This document shows positions 1 through 5,419 of a DNA stretch of 6,524 nt, piece by piece; the first letter of the stretch is position 1, and every line of letters begins with the position of its first letter. The position numbers and the translations under genes are program-made. Source of the stretch: Helicobacteraceae bacterium. Lineage in GTDB: Bacteria > Campylobacterota > Campylobacteria > Campylobacterales > Sulfurimonadaceae. The notes beneath the pieces were generated by a model, which did no database searches, had not been told where the DNA came from, and saw nothing but the letters and a program-made list of their open reading frames with translations. The stretch spans positions 1 to 6,524 of the forward strand of contig JALSUN010000162.1 of NCBI GenBank assembly GCA_027061425.1. Reading direction: 5' to 3'.

Positions 1-5
1 TGAGT

Positions 6-40
6 AAAGCCCACTGCTGGGCTTTACCGCGAACGAAACC
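6..40 (+). repeat. 35-bp direct repeat with hairpin, copy 1
   Basis: This copy matches bases 108-142 at 32 of 35 positions; the differences are at 27, 34 and 38. Its first part is a perfect hairpin: AAAGCCCA (6-13), loop CTGC, TGGGCTTT (18-25), with a further T5-A26 pair. A conserved CGCGAA-containing tail follows. The hairpin could act as a terminator for a gene lying left of the window, but no clear T-run follows it. Conservation of the unpaired tail suggests a repeated element rather than two unrelated terminators. Confidence 0.75.
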
Positions 41-99
41 AGAGGTGTTATGCGAAGCATCACCGACGGCTTAACATAAATAAAGCCGAAGGCCACTAC

Positions 100-127
100 T
101 GATAAGAAAAGCCCACTGCTGGGCTTT
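100..127 (-). terminator. Possible Rho-independent terminator of the 72-aa gene
   Basis: On the minus strand the 8-bp GC-containing stem of repeat copy 2 is followed by TTTTCTTAT, a passable U-rich tail. It lies about 40 bases after the stop codon at 165-167. It is also part of a duplicated element, so termination may not be its only role. Confidence 0.4.
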
Positions 128-142
128 ATCGCGAATGAACCC
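108..142 (+). repeat. 35-bp direct repeat with hairpin, copy 2
   Basis: This is the second copy of the element at 6-40, offset by exactly 102 bp. The hairpin arms are 108-115 and 120-127 with loop CTGC. Read on the minus strand the 3' arm runs into TTTTCTT, so here the hairpin could also terminate the small minus-strand gene that ends at 165. The flanks differ from copy 1. Confidence 0.75.
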
Positions 143-164
143 GAAGTCGGTATTGAAAGATCAC

Positions 165-383
165 TTATCTAATTCTATGATCAACGGGGAAATTTCCCAC
201 AATTTTACTATAGCTTTCCTCATGAACATGGATTACTTTAGGCTTTTTTTTGACACTTTTTTTTAAAAGCTCTAGTATCTCCAAATGACTCTTTCTAAGT
301 GTATCAATATTTTGTTTTTCTATCTCTTTTATCTTTTCTTTAACCACTTCGCTACTTTCAAAAAGCATGTTTAAAATTTTCAT
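165..383 (-). CDS. Hypothetical small coiled-coil protein, 72 aa
   Basis: I do not recognise this protein. The reading frame is open further upstream, to a TTG at 464 that would give 99 aa. I chose the ATG at 383-381 because AGGA (393-390) sits 6 bases before it, whereas the upstream TTG and in-frame ATGs lack a well-spaced ribosome site. The 72-aa product starts MKILNMLFESSEV. It is then strongly charged and probably helical (residues about 10-50, with Glu/Lys-rich heptad-like leucine and isoleucine spacing), followed by a Lys-rich patch and a short His-containing tail. No membrane segment remains with this start; the longer form would gain a hydrophobic N-terminus. It diverges from the lipoprotein gene at 527 and runs toward the hairpin region. 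The frame could be spurious, but the ribosome site and charge pattern favour a real gene. Confidence 0.5.
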   Translation of the reverse strand: MKILNMLFESSEVVKEKIKEIEKQNIDTLRKSHLEILELLKKSVKKKPKVIHVHEESYSKIVGNFPVDHRIR

Positions 384-526
384 AGTCATTCCTAATATTG
401 GTATATCTAACATTATTACAGGTAAAAGTGTGGAAATTGTGTGAATAGTGCATAAGAGGTACAATTATCTTTTGTTTTAAAATGCATTTAGATACACTAA
501 ATCATTATGTATACTAGGAGTAGAAA
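384..526. promoter_or_regulatory. Divergent intergenic region with lipoprotein RBS
   Basis: This AT-rich spacer lies between two divergent genes. AGGAG at 516-520 lies 6 bases before the ATG at 527 and is a strong ribosome site. A GATACACT stretch at 491-498 is the best -10-like sequence for the plus-strand gene. On the minus strand, TAATAAT around 412-418 is a weak candidate. No convincing -35 box is visible in either direction. Confidence 0.35.
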
Positions 527-1354
527 ATGTATATTAAGACATTAAGTATAGTAGCGGCATCTCTGTTGTTTTTTGGATGTTCTGTAAAGGTTCAACCTTA
601 TCATTCAGAAGCAAATGAAGTGTACACAAGTAGTAGTATTACTACAGATGCAACAGGAGTCGCAGGTGATGATGAGAATCTCTCTTATCCAAAGCAGTTT
701 GGTGTTATTAATGCCATAGACAATAACACAGTCAAATATACATTACTAGTTCCTACTTATGAAGGTGCTTCTGCATATGGAAATCCATCGTTAGCACTTT
801 ATAACTTTAATCATGCAGCCTTCTTAACGAAGGACATTATGTTGGGATTGGTCAAAGCAGTTGATGACGCTATTGCAGACTGGAACAAGGAGTACCCTCC
901 TGCAAAAGGTCGTAATATCTCTTATCTGTCTGGCAGTGATAAAAGCTCACTAGACTTCCATTATCAAAATGGTGATTCAGGTGAAGTGGCATTTTTAGAT
1001 ATTAATAGTGGTGAAGAAGAGATCATTATTAATGATGATGAGTCTATTAGTAAAGAGATTAAAGTATATCATTTTGAGATACGAGACTTTGAGACCTTAA
1101 AAGGTTTTAGTTACCTTTTACATAAAGCTTTGAAAATGCAAGAGATTCCTGTCCTTGAAGTAGAGAACAATGTCACAGTGGTTGATATGAATACAACTGG
1201 TGAAGACAATAATATCTCTATACCAGAACAAATGATAGATGACAACAACCAGACTTCTGATAACATGAGTACCACAGAGAGTAAAGATGTTAATACAACA
1301 GAAGATATGAATGAAACAGTAACTCCAACACAAGATGTCAACACAAGTAATTAG
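527..1354 (+). CDS. Putative lipoprotein with Asn/Thr/Asp-rich tail, 275 aa
   Basis: I do not recognise the family. The start is well supported by AGGAG six bases upstream. Residues 1-17 form a lipoprotein signal peptide (charged MYIK, hydrophobic core, then LFFGC), with Cys18 as the predicted lipidated residue, so the mature protein should be membrane-anchored and face the periplasm or surface. Residues about 25-210 look like a folded domain with mixed hydrophobic and aromatic content. From about residue 214 to the end the chain is low complexity and acidic: recurring units such as DMNTT, DNNQT, DNMSTT, DVNTT, DMNET and DVNTS, with one Lys, no Arg and no aromatic residue. The tail looks like a flexible linker or surface tether. 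Codon use is more AT-rich than in genes from 3853 on. It converges on the traF-like gene with a 25-bp gap. Confidence 0.8.
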   Translation: MYIKTLSIVAASLLFFGCSVKVQPYHSEANEVYTSSSITTDATGVAGDDENLSYPKQFGVINAIDNNTVKYTLLVPTYEGASAYGNPSLALYNFNHAAFLTKDIMLGLVKAVDDAIADWNKEYPPAKGRNISYLSGSDKSSLDFHYQNGDSGEVAFLDINSGEEEIIINDDESISKEIKVYHFEIRDFETLKGFSYLLHKALKMQEIPVLEVENNVTVVDMNTTGEDNNISIPEQMIDDNNQTSDNMSTTESKDVNTTEDMNETVTPTQDVNTSN

Positions 1355-1361
1355 AGTGGGT

Positions 1362-1382
1362 TAAGAGGTTCTTTTCCTCTTA
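1362..1382. terminator. Hairpin between convergent genes
   Basis: TAAGAGG (1362-1368) and CCTCTTA (1376-1382) form a perfect 7-bp stem with a 7-base T-rich loop. It lies just after the lipoprotein stop and includes the stop codon of the convergent minus-strand gene (1380-1382). No T-run follows the stem on either strand, so it is at best a weak bidirectional terminator. Confidence 0.4.
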
Positions 1383-2657
1383 CCAACGTGAAATAAGTGC
1401 TAAATTTACTTTAGTATAACTGGGTATAGAAACATCTTGTATTTTGTTCATTTTGTTGGCTGCCTCAGCAGAGAGATCTATCTCAATCCATTTGAAACCT
1501 GCCCCTATACCTGCTGTATAAATAACACCAGTATTATCACTTGGGTGTATGTTTTTCATTGCACCTGCACGTAGAGATAGGGAGAACAGTGAACTTAAAG
1601 GCTCATAGCTGACACCTCCTCCAAGCATCTGGCTTTTAACATTTCTGTAAAGATAACCATTTGAGGTAAGATCCAGGTCTGCAGCAAACTCAAGGCTCTC
1701 AAATGGCTTGTAAGCAAGACCTGTACGAACAAGTGGGCTTACAGTATATTTATCGCCATCGTAAAATTTAAAGCTGGGTGAATTAAGGTTTTTTGCAACA
1801 AGCCCTAGCGTGAATTTACGGCTGAAAGAAGGTACGTACGCTAAACCAAGGTCAACACCAAAGGCCTTTGTCGTTTTTTCTTTAGTACTTCCATCGCTTG
1901 TAGACCCTATATTTGTAATATTTAATTGCTCTTCATAGGTAATTGCTTGCATATATTTGAAGGCACCACCAACCATAAGATGCCCTATAGGGGTACGAAA
2001 CTGATGGCCATAAGCTATAGGAACTTCTACAAGTGCGATACCTTTGGCTTCTAAGTAAGTTAAGTCGTTGTTCATAGCATACTCTATAGAACGTTCTTCA
2101 TAATCTTGTTGACTGACACTTTGAGCATTAGTATCATAATAATTTGAGCCGTTTTTAAAATAGAGTTGGTCATGTTCTTGGTCAACAGTAGCAAGAGCTA
2201 TAGCATCACTGGTCTCAAATACACCTACCCCATAATGCGAAACTTGTGCACCTAAATATGTTTGAGGTTCAAGACCCACTGCTTTGCCATCCATTTCTAT
2301 AATGTTTTTAGTACCGTCAGCTAATGCTCGTACTTCTTCTTCTGATAGCGAAGATACATCTTCTGAAGCTTTTGTAACGAGGTCACCGTAACCATTTTTA
2401 TCTAACTTTTGTACAACATCTAAAACACCGTAGTCAACGACACCTATCCCTGCACCAACAGAGATCTCAACAGTATGTTTTGGCCGTGCAAGAAGTGCAG
2501 GGTTATTATATGCTGCAAGAGAAGATGTAGAATTGGCTACAGAAGCACCACCCATTGCAGTAGCTTTATGGCCAAGAATCTGAAACTTCATAGCAAATGC
2601 AGAAGGTGCCGTAAGCAAAGAGAGTAGCGTTAATGATAAGGCTAATTGTGGTCGCAT
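1380..2657 (-). CDS. TraF-like (TraF_2 family) outer-membrane protein, 425 aa
   Basis: The product matches my recollection of the family annotated as conjugal transfer protein TraF (TraF_2), which resembles FadL/PorV-type beta-barrels and is unrelated to a thioredoxin role. The signal peptide is residues 1-22, ending APSAFA before Met23. The family signature follows at residues 24-54: FQILGHKATAMGGASVA, then an AAYNNPALLARP segment. Many alternating beta-strand stretches follow, and the chain ends in LALISRW; a C-terminal aromatic residue is typical of proteins inserted by the BAM machinery. The frame is open to 2822, but the start at 2657 is preferred because AAAAGG lies 7 bases upstream, it begins the signal peptide, and the longer form would run into the divergent gene. 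No conjugation genes are nearby, so a transfer role is not supported. Cargo or function is unknown. Confidence 0.8.
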   Translation of the reverse strand: MRPQLALSLTLLSLLTAPSAFAMKFQILGHKATAMGGASVANSTSSLAAYNNPALLARPKHTVEISVGAGIGVVDYGVLDVVQKLDKNGYGDLVTKASEDVSSLSEEEVRALADGTKNIIEMDGKAVGLEPQTYLGAQVSHYGVGVFETSDAIALATVDQEHDQLYFKNGSNYYDTNAQSVSQQDYEERSIEYAMNNDLTYLEAKGIALVEVPIAYGHQFRTPIGHLMVGGAFKYMQAITYEEQLNITNIGSTSDGSTKEKTTKAFGVDLGLAYVPSFSRKFTLGLVAKNLNSPSFKFYDGDKYTVSPLVRTGLAYKPFESLEFAADLDLTSNGYLYRNVKSQMLGGGVSYEPLSSLFSLSLRAGAMKNIHPSDNTGVIYTAGIGAGFKWIEIDLSAEAANKMNKIQDVSIPSYTKVNLALISRW

Positions 2658-2684
2658 AAAAATACCTTTTACTCGAATTGACTT

Positions 2685-2693
2685 ATCATAACA
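2685..2693 (-). promoter_or_regulatory. Extended -10 promoter of the traF-like gene
   Basis: Read on the minus strand this is TGTTATGAT, an extended -10 element (TGnTATAAT-like). It predicts transcription starting near 2678 and a leader of about 20 bases that contains the AAAAGG ribosome site. Its left half lies in one arm of the inverted repeat shared with the opposite promoter. Confidence 0.5.
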
Positions 2694-2739
2694 TAGAGAT
2701 GAGAAGTTTATTATTAGGCGTAGGGAATTCTCTATGTTA
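2689..2739. repeat. 11-bp perfect inverted repeat in divergent promoter region
   Basis: TAACATAGAGA (2689-2699) and TCTCTATGTTA (2729-2739) are exact reverse complements separated by 29 bases. Each arm overlaps the extended -10 element of the gene it points to. It could be an operator for one regulator controlling both genes, or two promoters sharing the same upstream motif. Confidence 0.6.
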
Positions 2740-2743
2740 CAAT
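2735..2743 (+). promoter_or_regulatory. Extended -10 promoter placed for a leaderless transcript
   Basis: TGTTACAAT is an extended -10 element ending six bases before the ATG at 2749. Transcription would begin at or next to that ATG, giving little or no leader. This agrees with the absence of any ribosome site upstream of the gene. Confidence 0.5.
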
Positions 2744-2748
2744 GACTT

Positions 2749-3120
2749 ATGAAACTAATTATAGTGCTGATGTTGTCTATAGTGTCACTTTTTGGTCTTG
2801 AAAAAAATTGCGAAGTCTCCAAAGAGAGATTTTTAAAAGAAGAACGTGCCTATACGATGGTAGTGAGCGTAGCCATAGCAGGCACACACTCTTATGAGAT
2901 TATAGAGCGGTTTATAAAAGAGGGTAACGCCATTTTGAAAGAGTGCCCTAAAACTTTTAGTCTAGACCGACAATACACCTTGAAAAGAGCACTCAAAAAG
3001 GCGGTACATCTTAAAAAAAGTTATAAGGTCATGACACAGGCACAAGTGAAAAGTTATGCCATCAGTCATCCTGAAGAGATCGTGGTTTACAAATGGGGCA
3101 CTATAAGGCCTGTACGATGA
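2749..3120 (+). CDS. Small exported protein, paralogue 1, 123 aa
   Basis: I do not recognise the family. Residues 1-16 (MKLIIVLMLSIVSLFG) are a signal peptide, so the mature protein of about 107 aa should be periplasmic or secreted. It is rich in Lys and Glu and probably helical. It aligns with the next gene: a Cys near the mature N-terminus (Cys21), SYE at 48-50, a second Cys (Cys66), LDRQYTLK at 72-79 and basic residues after that. The two cysteines are placed to form a disulfide. The start is fixed by the signal peptide; no ribosome site precedes it, and the -10 box sits so close that the mRNA may be leaderless. Its stop overlaps the start of the following gene (ATGA), indicating translational coupling in one operon. 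Confidence 0.75.
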   Translation: MKLIIVLMLSIVSLFGLEKNCEVSKERFLKEERAYTMVVSVAIAGTHSYEIIERFIKEGNAILKECPKTFSLDRQYTLKRALKKAVHLKKSYKVMTQAQVKSYAISHPEEIVVYKWGTIRPVR

Positions 3121-3539
3121 GAGTGTTTATAGCAGTGGTGCTGTTTTTACTTTTAAATGTAAAGGCTGAAACGTGTAAAGTCTATGAAGCTGATTATGAG
3201 TTAAGTCTTTTAAAGTATGAAAAAAAAGATAAAAGCGCCCGTCAGAGTTATGATGACTGTAATGACTTTATAGACAGCGCCATTACTTATTTGGCGTACT
3301 GCCAAGATGACATGCGTCTTGACAAGCAGTATCAACTACGTCAAGAGATGCGTCGTGCAGACAAAAAGCGCAGGGAGGCATTTAGTGCAGCAGTCAGTGA
3401 GTATCATCAAATCTTGGGTATAAGACCAAAGGTCAGAGAGATCTATCAAAATGGTGGTTATAACAATGGTTCAAGAGGCAGTTACAACACCAACATCACG
3501 CCACCAAGAATGCCACCTGTCAGACAACCTCAATTTTGA
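3117..3539 (+). CDS. Small exported protein, paralogue 2, 140 aa
   Basis: Family not recognised. The start chosen is the ATG at 3117, overlapping the previous stop as ATGA, with AAGG eight bases upstream. An in-frame ATG at 3093 would add eight residues ahead of the signal peptide and lacks support. Residues 1-17 (MRVFIAVVLFLLLNVKA) are a signal peptide. The mature helical part resembles the upstream protein: Cys20, SYDD at 44-47, Cys62, LDKQYQLR at 68-75, then a run of basic residues. An extra Cys48 is present. Unlike its neighbour it carries a C-terminal extension from about residue 111: Gly/Asn-rich, then Pro-rich (TPPRMPPVRQPQF), probably disordered. The pair probably arose by tandem duplication and may act together in the periplasm; their role is unknown. 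Confidence 0.75.
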   Translation: MRVFIAVVLFLLLNVKAETCKVYEADYELSLLKYEKKDKSARQSYDDCNDFIDSAITYLAYCQDDMRLDKQYQLRQEMRRADKKRREAFSAAVSEYHQILGIRPKVREIYQNGGYNNGSRGSYNTNITPPRMPPVRQPQF

Positions 3540-3562
3540 GTGGATCTAAAGTATCAATAAAT

Positions 3563-3568
3563 TATAAT
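3563..3568 (+). promoter_or_regulatory. tRNA promoter -10 box
   Basis: A perfect TATAAT lies 14 bases before the tRNA 5' end, so transcription would start near 3575 with a short 5' leader removed by RNase P. TTGAGT at 3536-3541 resembles a -35 box but is about 21 bases away, longer than usual. Confidence 0.6.
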
Positions 3569-3582
3569 ACCATCCTCACTTA

Positions 3583-3658
3583 CTCCTTATCGCTTAACTG
3601 GATAAAGCAGGCCCCTCCTAAGGGCTAGCTCGAGGTTCGAGTCCTCGTAGGGAGACCA
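3583..3658 (+). tRNA. tRNA-Arg (anticodon CCT)
   Basis: The full cloverleaf can be folded by eye. The acceptor stem is 3583-3589 with 3648-3654 (seven pairs, one G-U). The D stem is GCTT/AAGC (3592-3595 with 3605-3608) around a loop with the GG pair. The anticodon stem is 3610-3614 with 3622-3626, with loop CTCCTAA and anticodon CCT at 3617-3619. The variable loop is 4 bases. The T stem CGAGG/CCTCG encloses TTCGAGT (3636-3642). The discriminator is A3655 and CCA is encoded at 3656-3658. It decodes AGG codons. The 3' end is not repeated downstream in the window, so no integrated element is evident here. Confidence 0.95.
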
Positions 3659-3736
3659 CTATGTACAAACTTAATAACGTTTATCAAAGCAATATCAGAT
3701 GAAAACATTAAACAGTTTTCAAATAATGTCCATTGT

Positions 3737-3767
3737 AAGAAACAAAAATATATAATTTTGTTGTTTA
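3737..3767. repeat. AT-rich imperfect palindrome upstream of the amidase gene
   Basis: AACAAAA (3741-3747) and TTTTGTT (3756-3762) are exact reverse complements around ATATATAA, and weaker symmetry continues outward (AGAAA versus TTTAGA). It contains a TATAAT at 3751-3756. It may be an operator or an alternative promoter for the amidase operon; the stem is all A-T except for one G-C pair, so it is a poor terminator. The rest of 3659-3846 shows no gene. Confidence 0.35.
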
Positions 3768-3823
3768 GAATACACCAAAAGTCGGTTTCAGACAAAAGAT
3801 TCCTCTCTGGTAATTTGGGTTTT

Positions 3824-3846
3824 TATATTGAGAGTTTTAGTAGGAG
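3824..3846 (+). promoter_or_regulatory. Candidate -10 and ribosome site of the amidase gene
   Basis: TATATT at 3824-3829 is a plausible -10 box giving a leader of about 17 bases. AGGAG at 3842-3846 is the ribosome site. It lies 6 bases before the ATG at 3853 but directly abuts the in-frame ATG at 3847, so it selects the second ATG as the start. Confidence 0.5.
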
Positions 3847-3852
3847 ATGTTT

Positions 3853-4701
3853 ATGATTAAAGTAGCAGCTGTACAGATGTCTATGTCTGATGATAAAAAA
3901 AATAATGTTCAAAAGGCTCAAGTTAAAGTGAGAGAAGCGGCTGAAAATGGGGCTAATATCATTTTATTGCCTGAGCTTTTTGAAGGTTTGTACTTTTGTA
4001 AAGATATGGATGAAAAGTACTTTTCTTGGGCAAAACCCTTACAAAACCATCCGCTTATAGCGCAGTTTAGTGCCTTGGCTAAGGAGTTGAACGTTGTGCT
4101 TCCTTTGAGCTATTTTGAAGAGAGTGGTGGGCATTACTATAACGCCTTGGTAGTCATAGATGCTGATGGCACAGTCTTAGAGAACTATAGAAAAACACAT
4201 ATACCCGATGGACCTGGGTATGAAGAGAAGTACTACTTTGAGGCAGGTGATACTGGGTTTAAGGTGTGGGAGACGCAGTTTGGTAAGATAGGGGTGGGAA
4301 TATGCTGGGATCAGTGGTTTCCTGAGACCGCCCGTGCATTGGCGCTCATGGGGGCTGAACTCATCTTTTATCCTACAGCAATAGGGAGTGAACCTGAGAT
4401 CAATGTAGACTCTAAAGCTCATTGGCAACGGGTACAGCAAGGTCATGCGGCAGCTAACACTCTACCTGTGATTGCAGCGAACAGAACAGGTGTAGAGGTG
4501 GGTGAGAGTTGTGCGCTTACTTTTTATGGGAGTTCCTTTATGACAGACCATACAGGTGCTTTGGTCTGCGAAGCTTCTAGAGATGAAGAGGAGATTATCT
4601 ATACTGCTTATGATTTAGAAGAGATTGCAGAGGCACGAGAGTATTGGGCACTTTTGAGAGACCGCCGTCCTGAGATGTACAGAGGACTTTGTGATGCGTA
4701 G
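3853..4701 (+). CDS. aguB: N-carbamoylputrescine amidase
   Basis: This enzyme hydrolyses N-carbamoylputrescine to putrescine, CO2 and ammonia, the last step of the arginine-agmatine route to polyamines, in the cytoplasm. At 282 aa it has the usual length for the nitrilase (carbon-nitrogen hydrolase) family and carries the full catalytic triad: Glu41 in LLPELFEGLYFC, Lys114 in YRKTHIPDGPGY and Cys151 in GICWDQWFPE. The IPDGPGY and CWDQWFPE stretches are typical of the AguB branch rather than of generic amidases. The start is the ATG at 3853, set by AGGAG six bases upstream; a start at 3847 would add two residues with the ribosome site abutting it. The partner agmatine deiminase gene (aguA) is not in the window. 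The 3' end overlaps the next gene by 8 bp, so the two are probably co-transcribed. Confidence 0.92.
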   Translation: MIKVAAVQMSMSDDKKNNVQKAQVKVREAAENGANIILLPELFEGLYFCKDMDEKYFSWAKPLQNHPLIAQFSALAKELNVVLPLSYFEESGGHYYNALVVIDADGTVLENYRKTHIPDGPGYEEKYYFEAGDTGFKVWETQFGKIGVGICWDQWFPETARALALMGAELIFYPTAIGSEPEINVDSKAHWQRVQQGHAAANTLPVIAANRTGVEVGESCALTFYGSSFMTDHTGALVCEASRDEEEIIYTAYDLEEIAEAREYWALLRDRRPEMYRGLCDA

Positions 4702-5419
4702 CTTCTTTTTTCTGTTACTTTTGACCCCACTATTTGCCAAAGGCTATTACGCGCCTGAGAACAGATCTCAAGCGATCAATATTTTAAAGATGGTGCATCT
4801 TGATTATAAAACAGCTTGGTTGAGCGGATGTGGTTATGGTTATGACGTGACGAGCTGCATGGATAAGACCATCGTTGAGACAAAAAGCTGTGGACTTAAA
4901 GAGAACAATGTCACCATAAAGTGGATGCAGGTTGTGGATGCCAATTTTTATACTTCCAAGATGGTCTGTGCAACACCTAAAGGGTGTGTGAGTGAGTTTA
5001 CGGGTAAACCTTTTGGCGGTAGGCTCTGTTGTCGTATGACCGATGAGAAGTATCGCCGTATTCAGGCAGATCTCTACAACTATCTTCCTGTGGTCTCTAC
5101 CTTAGATGATGTGAGAGGGGGGAAAAGGTTTGCGAAGGTGAACCATCCTTTGCAAACTGTAGCGGGGGTCCGTGTTGGAAAGAGGTTTATAGAACCCAAA
5201 GCAGAGCAAAAAGGTGACATCGCACGGATCTATCTCTACATGAATGCCCAGTATGAACTGGGGCTCTCTCCTCAAGCCGTACAGATGTATGAAAAGTGGG
5301 ACAAAACCGATGTAGTTGATGAGAAGGAATGTGCTTTAGAGAAGGTGTATGAGAAGATCTTGAAACGTCCAAACCCTTTTGTAAAGCGAGGCTGTCAGGG
5401 ACTTTCCAAGTCCAAGTAG
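4694..5419 (+). CDS. Exported endonuclease I (EndA)-like protein, active site degenerate, 241 aa
   Basis: Residues 1-15 (MRSFFFLLLLTPLFA) are a signal peptide, so the protein acts outside the cytoplasm. The mature part follows the endonuclease I (EndA/Vvn, His-Me finger) family: SCG at 65-67, IKWMQVVDANF at 75-85, a GKPFGGRLCC cysteine region at 104-113, IQADLYNYLPVV at 123-134, VRGGKRF at 140-146, GDIARIYLYMNAQY at 174-187 and NPFVKRGC near the end. In active members the 75-85 region reads like EWEHVVPA. Here the Glu-His pair is Met78-Gln79, the Pro is Asp82, and the Asn-rich NGDRSN-type metal site is DDVRGG. Catalysis by the usual mechanism therefore looks lost, while the fold and cysteines persist. 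The ATG at 4694 is preferred to the GTG at 4691 because AGAGGA is 7 bases before it. It overlaps aguB by 8 bp and the convergent gene by 25 bp. Confidence 0.8.
   Translation: MRSFFFLLLLTPLFAKGYYAPENRSQAINILKMVHLDYKTAWLSGCGYGYDVTSCMDKTIVETKSCGLKENNVTIKWMQVVDANFYTSKMVCATPKGCVSEFTGKPFGGRLCCRMTDEKYRRIQADLYNYLPVVSTLDDVRGGKRFAKVNHPLQTVAGVRVGKRFIEPKAEQKGDIARIYLYMNAQYELGLSPQAVQMYEKWDKTDVVDEKECALEKVYEKILKRPNPFVKRGCQGLSKSK

Larger units (their letters stand above)
44..151. other. Non-coding stretch of stacked hairpins
   Basis: I see no gene in 1-164. The stretch holds several short dyads. GGTG (44-47) pairs with CACC (61-64) around ATGC-GAA-GCAT (50-60). CGGCTT (67-72) pairs with AAGCCG (83-88). GCC-GAA-GGC lies at 85-93, the repeat hairpin at 108-127, and CCG-AAGT-CGG at 141-150. 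ACCGAC (62-67) can also pair with GTCGGT (146-151), closing an outer stem around the inner hairpins. Bases 52-58 are GCGAAGC, known as an exceptionally stable DNA mini-hairpin. This could be a structured RNA, a single-stranded-DNA recombination or processing site, or decayed intergenic repeats. Confidence 0.45.

Noticed and set aside
44..152. Integron attC site downstream of the small minus-strand gene
   Set aside because: On the minus strand GTTAAGC (76-70) fits the R' core GTTRRRY, and GCATAAC resembles an R'' core, but the complementary partner for GTTAAGC is missing at the right distance and the order is wrong. No integrase is seen.
1111..1344. Minus-strand open frames inside the lipoprotein gene
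   Set aside because: They are antisense shadows of the low-complexity coding tail, with no ribosome site or protein-like composition.
2658..2822. Longer N-terminus of the traF-like protein, start at 2822
   Set aside because: It would bury the signal peptide, overlap the divergent gene and its promoter, and ignore the AAAAGG ribosome site serving the ATG at 2657.
3583..3660. tRNA-Arg as an integration site for a genomic island
   Set aside because: No duplicate of the tRNA 3' end and no integrase gene can be found within the window.
3701..3720. Terminator after the tRNA (GAAAAC/GTTTTC hairpin)
   Set aside because: The stem is only six mostly A-T pairs, the loop is eight bases and no T-run follows.
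4177..4446. Minus-strand open frame inside aguB
   Set aside because: It lies opposite the catalytic region of a clearly coding gene and has no recognisable features.
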